The notes beneath the pieces were generated by a model. It did no database searches and was not told the origin of the DNA. It was given only the letters and a program-made list of their open reading frames with translations. From the NCBI GenBank assembly GCA_035048485.1, contig CM068587.1:55842288-55906287 (forward strand): a DNA stretch of 64,000 nt, written 5' to 3'. A program made the translations under genes and the position numbers. Below, one piece after another: positions 59,011 to 64,000 of the stretch (the first letter of the stretch is position 1; every line of letters starts with the position of its first letter). The stretch comes from Pteria penguin. Its lineage: Eukaryota > Mollusca > Bivalvia > Pterioida > Pteriidae.

Positions 59011-59524
59011 AAAACTATTCGTTGCCGACAATGAACTGATAACATTTTCAAGAAATGTAACTTACCCACGATTATGAATTGTAGATTATAGAAAGTGTTA
59101 TGTAGATTTGTTAAGTGTTTGTTGTTTCACGATACTTATCGCCTCTATGTTGAATCTGCCAGCATTAAGAGCTGAAATAAGGGAAATTAGAACATCTTGT
59201 GATACACCAAAGGTATGTCAAATTCCCAATAAATTTTTATGATTGTTTTCTTCAGGCTACTTGCTTTAAAGATGGATCCTCAAAAGATGAAAGATAATGA
59301 CATGATTCAGTTGACTGAATAACATGAATAAATAATTAATTCTTTTTGTACGTGTATAACATTAACATCTGATTGAAACTTCCGTGTCACTGAACACTAT
59401 GGTATCTGTTTTCTGATTTCGAAGATTATCTTTAGATTTTCAACAAAGCAACATTCTCTAAGAGACATCAAATGCGAATGAAAAATATTTTCAGCTGTAT
59501 GAATAGATATTTACAATGTAAAGA
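59011..59524. other. Spacer, unit C
   Basis: Matches 11,375-11,880 of unit A with small changes. No gene. Confidence 0.6.
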
Positions 59525-60605
59525 TGATGGATAAATCCAAACCATAAGTCCGGAAATCATGAAACCAGAGGACATACAAAATCAGTGAAAATTAAAACCA
59601 AAGAAAAAAGAGGAGTTACCGGCTCAGTTATGTGGCAGAAGTCACCGTGGAGCTATACAATACATGAATATAAATAATATAATAGAACATTTAACACATT
59701 ACAAAAATATTTGATTGTAGTGCAATTACGATACCGATTTAGGACAATCATTTAATTTTACAAAGCCAAACAAATGGTGTGGTTAACCGGTTTACGGGCC
59801 CACCTTCCCACTCACCGTAACAGCAGAACAATCAAAAGACGTACATTTAAAAATTTATAAATAATCCTCCATGTAAAGAACAAGGGTCAACAGGTATCGC
59901 ATATTTAGAGGTCATAAAAATATAAACACGTAAGGTATTGTAAAACACATAATGGTATAAAAATATATGCGACATCAACATGATAAACCGTGCTCTGCCA
60001 GTCTGAAAGCGAGCTAAGACCCTAGATCTGTAGGAGTCCCGACTAACAGTCAGAGGGGACGAGGTTCAGGACCCTGTCTCCTCTGAAAGAAGTTTGGACA
60101 AGGCCCGTCATATAGTCCCCAACGCCCTGTTAGTCAGCGTGCAACGTTCAAGTAAAAGTCTGCATAAGGCTGTAGAGGGGCCAAATACAAGACCTATAGT
60201 CTTTTTGATGATCTCAATATCATATTGTCTATTTAGGAGACGTTTGACTATTTTATTACATGATAAAATAACGTTATCGGAGCCTTTTACTTTCCTTAGT
60301 TTATATACGAGATCACCGTAAAAATTAGGATGGGAAATTCCATTGGATACATACTGTTGAAAAGAAATATTTCCAAATTTAGATAGAAGTTCTGAATAAG
60401 ATCTGAAGAATTTGCCGAATGTTTTTCTTAGCTTGTGATATCTGTAACCCTGAGTTAAAAGTTTAGTAGTAATTTGTAAATTTCGTTTATGAAAGTCCAA
60501 AACATCGGTGCAGCCTCTGACAGCCAAGTAGAAAAATGACAAAATATATCTACTCGAAGAGCATATGTGAACCACTATGATGGAGTGAGATCAGGTGCCC
60601 GGGGA
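59525..60605 (-). mobile_element. Naiad-1 3' fragment interrupted by Naiad-2, unit C
   Basis: The outer pieces 60,534-60,605 ('cccgggcacctgatctcact' on the reverse strand) and 59,525-59,592 ('actgattttgtatgtcctct') are consecutive parts of the Naiad-1 3' UTR on the minus strand. Between them lies a Naiad-2 copy on the same strand. Confidence 0.8.
59593..60533 (-). pseudogene. Naiad-2 RT C-terminus and complete 3' end, unit C
   Basis: 5'-truncated Naiad-2. It reads RGCTDVLDFHKRNLQ, KLLTQGYRYHKLRKTFGKFF, LLSKFGNISFQQYVSN, YGDLVYKLRKVKG and a basic tail to about 60,108, then about 510 bp of 3' UTR ending near 59,593. This is the uninterrupted form of the region split by a SINE in A and B, and the only minus-strand copy with the whole 3' terminus. 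Confidence 0.8.
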
Positions 60606-60732
60606 TCTTTAATAAGATGTTGAATAAAGTCATCTCACAAGTCATAGAAAGGCATAGAAGATCAGCAATAAGTAAAAGGAAGCAAAATGCTAAGTACTTA
60701 GTAGCATCTAGTAAAAGAGGAAATTGAAGACA

Positions 60733-61207
60733 TCTGAGAAAACTGTATGACTAAAATCACCAAGGAAATGCACACAAAGCTGTATGACGACAATCGCCAA
60801 GGACATGCACACAAAGCTGTATGACTAAAATCACCAAGGACATGCACACAAAGCTGTATGACTAAAATCACCAAGGACATGCACACAAAGCTGTATGACG
60901 ACAATCACCAAGGACATGCACACAAAACTGTATGACGACAATCACCAAGGACATGCACACAAAGCTGTATGACGACGATCACCGAGGACATACACACAAA
61001 GCTGTATGACGACAATCACCAAGAACATGCACACAAAGCTGTATGACGACAATCACCAAGGACATACACACAAAGCTGTATGACGACAATCACCAAGGAC
61101 ATGCACTCAAAGCTGTATGACGACGATCACCAAGGACATACACACAAAGCTGTATGACGACAATCACCAAGGACATGCACACAAAGCTGTATGACGACAA
61201 TCACCAA
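60733..61207. repeat. 37-bp tandem repeat, unit C only (about 13 units)
   Basis: Unit 'caccaaggacatgcacacaa' + 'agctgtatgacgacaat', highly uniform and therefore young. A and B have no trace of it. Confidence 0.95.
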
Positions 61208-61258
61208 TATGCCATATGTATAAAGTGTATGTATGAATGAGTGGAACCTTTGATTTTG

Positions 61259-61260
<2 letters not shown>

Positions 61261-61314
<54 letters not shown>

Positions 61315-61354
61315 GTGTGTAGGTGTGTGTGTGTGTGTGTAGGTGTGTAGGTGT
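61261..61354. repeat. (TG)n microsatellite, unit C
   Basis: TG run with 'taggtgtg' interruptions ahead of the 57-bp array. Confidence 0.95.
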
Positions 61355-61562
61355 GATGATATTGTTTATTTTTATTAGGTAATTTGTTTATGATATACAT
61401 TCGTGATTATGTAAGATTAATACTATGCCAAATTTTGTTTTCCTGTTTGTATATTTGCTTTGGGGGTTTTTTAATATCTTTTCTTGTTTACAGTCACAAC
61501 AGATTATTCCATTTATCGACATATAGCATAGAAATTTCGACATATGTAATGTAAGACGCAGG

Positions 61563-63030
61563 GTCGTCTACCATTACTGCGGCCTTTACTTGTTGCTTCG
61601 GCCTTTACAGCTTTGCAGAAACACAGAGCACAAACATCTACCATTACACAGTACCTCGGCATTTACTGTCTTAACAGAAACACAGCACAAACGTCTAACG
61701 TCACACCTTACCTCGGCTTTTACTGTCATAGACGAAACACAATACAAACGTCTACCGTCACATCTTACCTCGGCCTTTACTGTCTTAACAGAAACACAAC
61801 ACAAACGTCTACCGTCACATCTCACTTCGGCCATTACTGTCATAGCAGAAACACAACACAAACGTCTACCGTTACATCTTACCTCAGCCTTTACTGTCAT
61901 AGCAGAAACACAACACAAACGTCTACCATCACACCTTACCTGGGCCTTCACTGTCATAGCATAAACACAACACAAACGTCTACCGTCAAGCCTTACCTGG
62001 GCCTTTACTGTCATAGCAGAAACACAACACAAACGTCTACCGTCACACCATACCTCGGCCTTTACTGCCATAGCAGACACACAACACAAACGTCTACCGT
62101 CACACCTTACCTCGGTCTTTACTGCCATAGCAGAAACACAACACAAAGGTCTACTGTCACACCTTACCTCGGCCTTTACTGTTTTAACAGAAACACAGCA
62201 CAAACGTCTACCGTCACACCTTACCTCGGCCTTCACTGTCATAGTAGAAACACAACACAAACGTCTACCGTCACACCTTACCTCAGCCTTTACTGTCATA
62301 GCCAAACACAACACAAACGTCCACCGTCACACCTTACCTCGGCCTTTACTGTCATAACAGAAACACAGCACAAACGTCTACCGTCACACCTTAGCTTGGT
62401 CTTTACTCTCATAGCAGAAACATAGCACAAACGTCTACCGTCACACCTTACCTGGGTCTTTATTGTCATAGTAGAAACATAGCACAAACGTCTACCGTCA
62501 CACCTTACCTCGGCCTTTACTGTCATAGCAGAAACACAACAAAAACGTCTACCGTCACACCTTACCTCGGTCTTTACTGCCATAGCAGAAACACAACACA
62601 AACGTCTACCGTCACACCTTACCTCGGTCTTTACTGTTTTAACAGAAACACAACACAAAGGTCTACTGTCACACCTTACCTCGGCCTTTACTGTTTTAAC
62701 AGAAACACAGCACAAACGTCTACCGTCACACCTTACCTCGGCCTTCACTGTCATAGTAGAAACACAACACAAACGTCTACCGTCACACCTTACCTCAGCC
62801 TTTACTGTCATAGCCAAACACAACACAAACGTCCACCGTCACACCTTACCTCGGCCTTTGCAGTCTTAACAGAAACATAGCACAAAAATCTACCGTCACA
62901 CCTTACTTCGGCTTTTACTGTTATAGCAGAAACACAAAACACAAATGTTTATTGTCACTGCGACCTTTGTTATTTCAGAGAACAAACATCGTCCGTCATA
63001 TTTCACATCGCTCTTTACTGTCTTGACAGA
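61563..63030. repeat. 57-bp minisatellite, unit C (about 25 units)
   Basis: Same unit as 12,575. A block around 62,140-62,330 is repeated almost exactly at 62,650-62,850, a higher-order duplication of about nine units. Confidence 0.9.
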
Positions 63031-63824
63031 AACACAAAATATAAGCCTGTCGCTGATTCTAATCGAGATTAGATTCACTACATATGAAAATTAATGTACC
63101 AATTCTATATGTTTTGTTTTGTATATTTTGTTTTCTATTGTAAGTCTTTTTTAAAAGGCATAACGCTACAAGGACGTCTTTATGTAGCAAATACACTTAT
63201 AATCAGATAATTTCTGTCTTCTTAAATTATGTTCAGATATCAATGTTTTATATACAGTGTACAACCTGGAGGTAGGTGACCAGCAAAAGTCTTTCCAACT
63301 TCGAAAAGACGCTTGTCTAGCAGTCAAAAAGCTCTAAATAATTCATACAGATTTTCATCTGGATTTCACCTCATCCATACGCGCCCAGATTGTCATTTTC
63401 CCATGAAAGTTGCCACACTTGACGTCGTTCCCGACGTAGACCAATATCCCAGAATATTAATCTTCCAAGACTAAAGACTGTCAACCCTATCTGTAGACAC
63501 ATTATCTTAATAACAAAATTTGAATTAATAAAGAAGTTGTATGCTTTTCTAATTATACTTTTTATTGAGAAATGAAAGCTATTTCATAAATACGTACACA
63601 ACACATTACCAACTCAGTCAAAAGTTTTTATCATAATATAACGTAAACTATACAGAAATATTATACAAATAAGAATGTCATGTAAAAGAAGACCAAGATA
63701 TGTACAAATGACTGTGTCTTTTGATGACAAACATATGTCGATATTATACTAATAACAACACTAATAACAACTTTTGGTGTAACGTAATATGTTCAAGAAA
63801 TTGGAGAAATATTGTTGTGCCTAT
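63031..63824. other. Flank of 57-bp array, unit C
   Basis: No gene. Contains the empty site GTAATATG for the unit B insertion. Confidence 0.6.
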
Positions 63825-64000
63825 AGGAGACAGTCATGGATCACTGATATTCAATGGTGAAGGCAGGTGCCTGGTAGAATATTCAATGGTGACAGAAGGT
63901 GTATGGGAGGATATTCAACGTTGAAGGTATTTGGCTGATATGATATCCAATGGTGAAGTCAGAGGTCTTGGTGGTTATTCAATGTTGAAAGCAGGTGTCT
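63825..64000. repeat. 32-bp tandem repeat, unit C (leaves the window)
   Basis: About five units of the family at 15,655 before the right edge. Confidence 0.85.

Overview
The window is AT-rich eukaryotic DNA, most likely from a bivalve mollusc. The pointers are an intron-split SLC46-type transporter gene, permuted Penelope-like (Naiad) retroelements, tRNA-derived SINEs with the tail common in molluscs, an intronic direct repeat of about 150 bp ('gtgacctt...ggtacc' type), and a dispersed repeat containing 'caccagatgcgcatttcgac' that I remember from mytilid sequence. The species call is inference; no database search was possible.

Layout. One locus is present three times in direct orientation. 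Copy A runs from 1 to about 21,054, copy B from about 21,055 to about 45,530, and copy C from about 45,540 past the end of the window. The ancestral order of a unit, read from the copies together, is: 62-bp array, 102-bp repeats, 50-bp repeats, a conserved block of about 250 bp, SLC46 exon 1, intron 1 with ~150-bp repeats, exon 2, intron 2, exon 3, Penelope-like remnants, a (TG)n run, a 57-bp array, one 32-bp array (near 15.7, 40.8 and 63.8 kb), a SINE, a second 32-bp array (near 20.3 and 43.6 kb), and a spacer. Copy B lacks the 62-bp array and its flank because the A/B junction at 21,053 joins the tail of A directly into a 102-bp repeat.

Genes. The only host gene I support is the SLC46-like major facilitator transporter. 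Three coding exons splice in phase 1 to about 451 codons. Copies A (4,789-9,457) and B (25,191-30,922) look intact. Copy C (54,882-58,243) is a pseudogene with two frameshifts in exon 1, a lost splice acceptor at exon 2 and a 1-nt deletion at exon 3.

Mobile DNA. There are two Naiad-type Penelope-like families. Naiad-1 is on the + strand and has the order GIY-YIG endonuclease, CxC linker, reverse transcriptase; its near-complete copies at 32.8-35.7 kb and 47.2-50.4 kb are both broken. Naiad-2 is mostly on the minus strand as RT C-terminus plus 3' tail. Also present are two SINE families, a 951-bp TTAA-flanked element carrying a broken cysteine-rich ORF, a 1.73-kb inverted-repeat element with TATA duplications, a 273-bp insertion with an 8-bp duplication, and a small MITE. 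Many insertions can be dated because another copy keeps the empty site.

History. The three units are mosaics. From the conserved block through intron 1, B resembles C; from intron 2 through the downstream SINE, B resembles A. This points to gene conversion or unequal exchange between copies. No rRNA genes, CRISPR arrays, operons or free-standing tRNA genes were seen.
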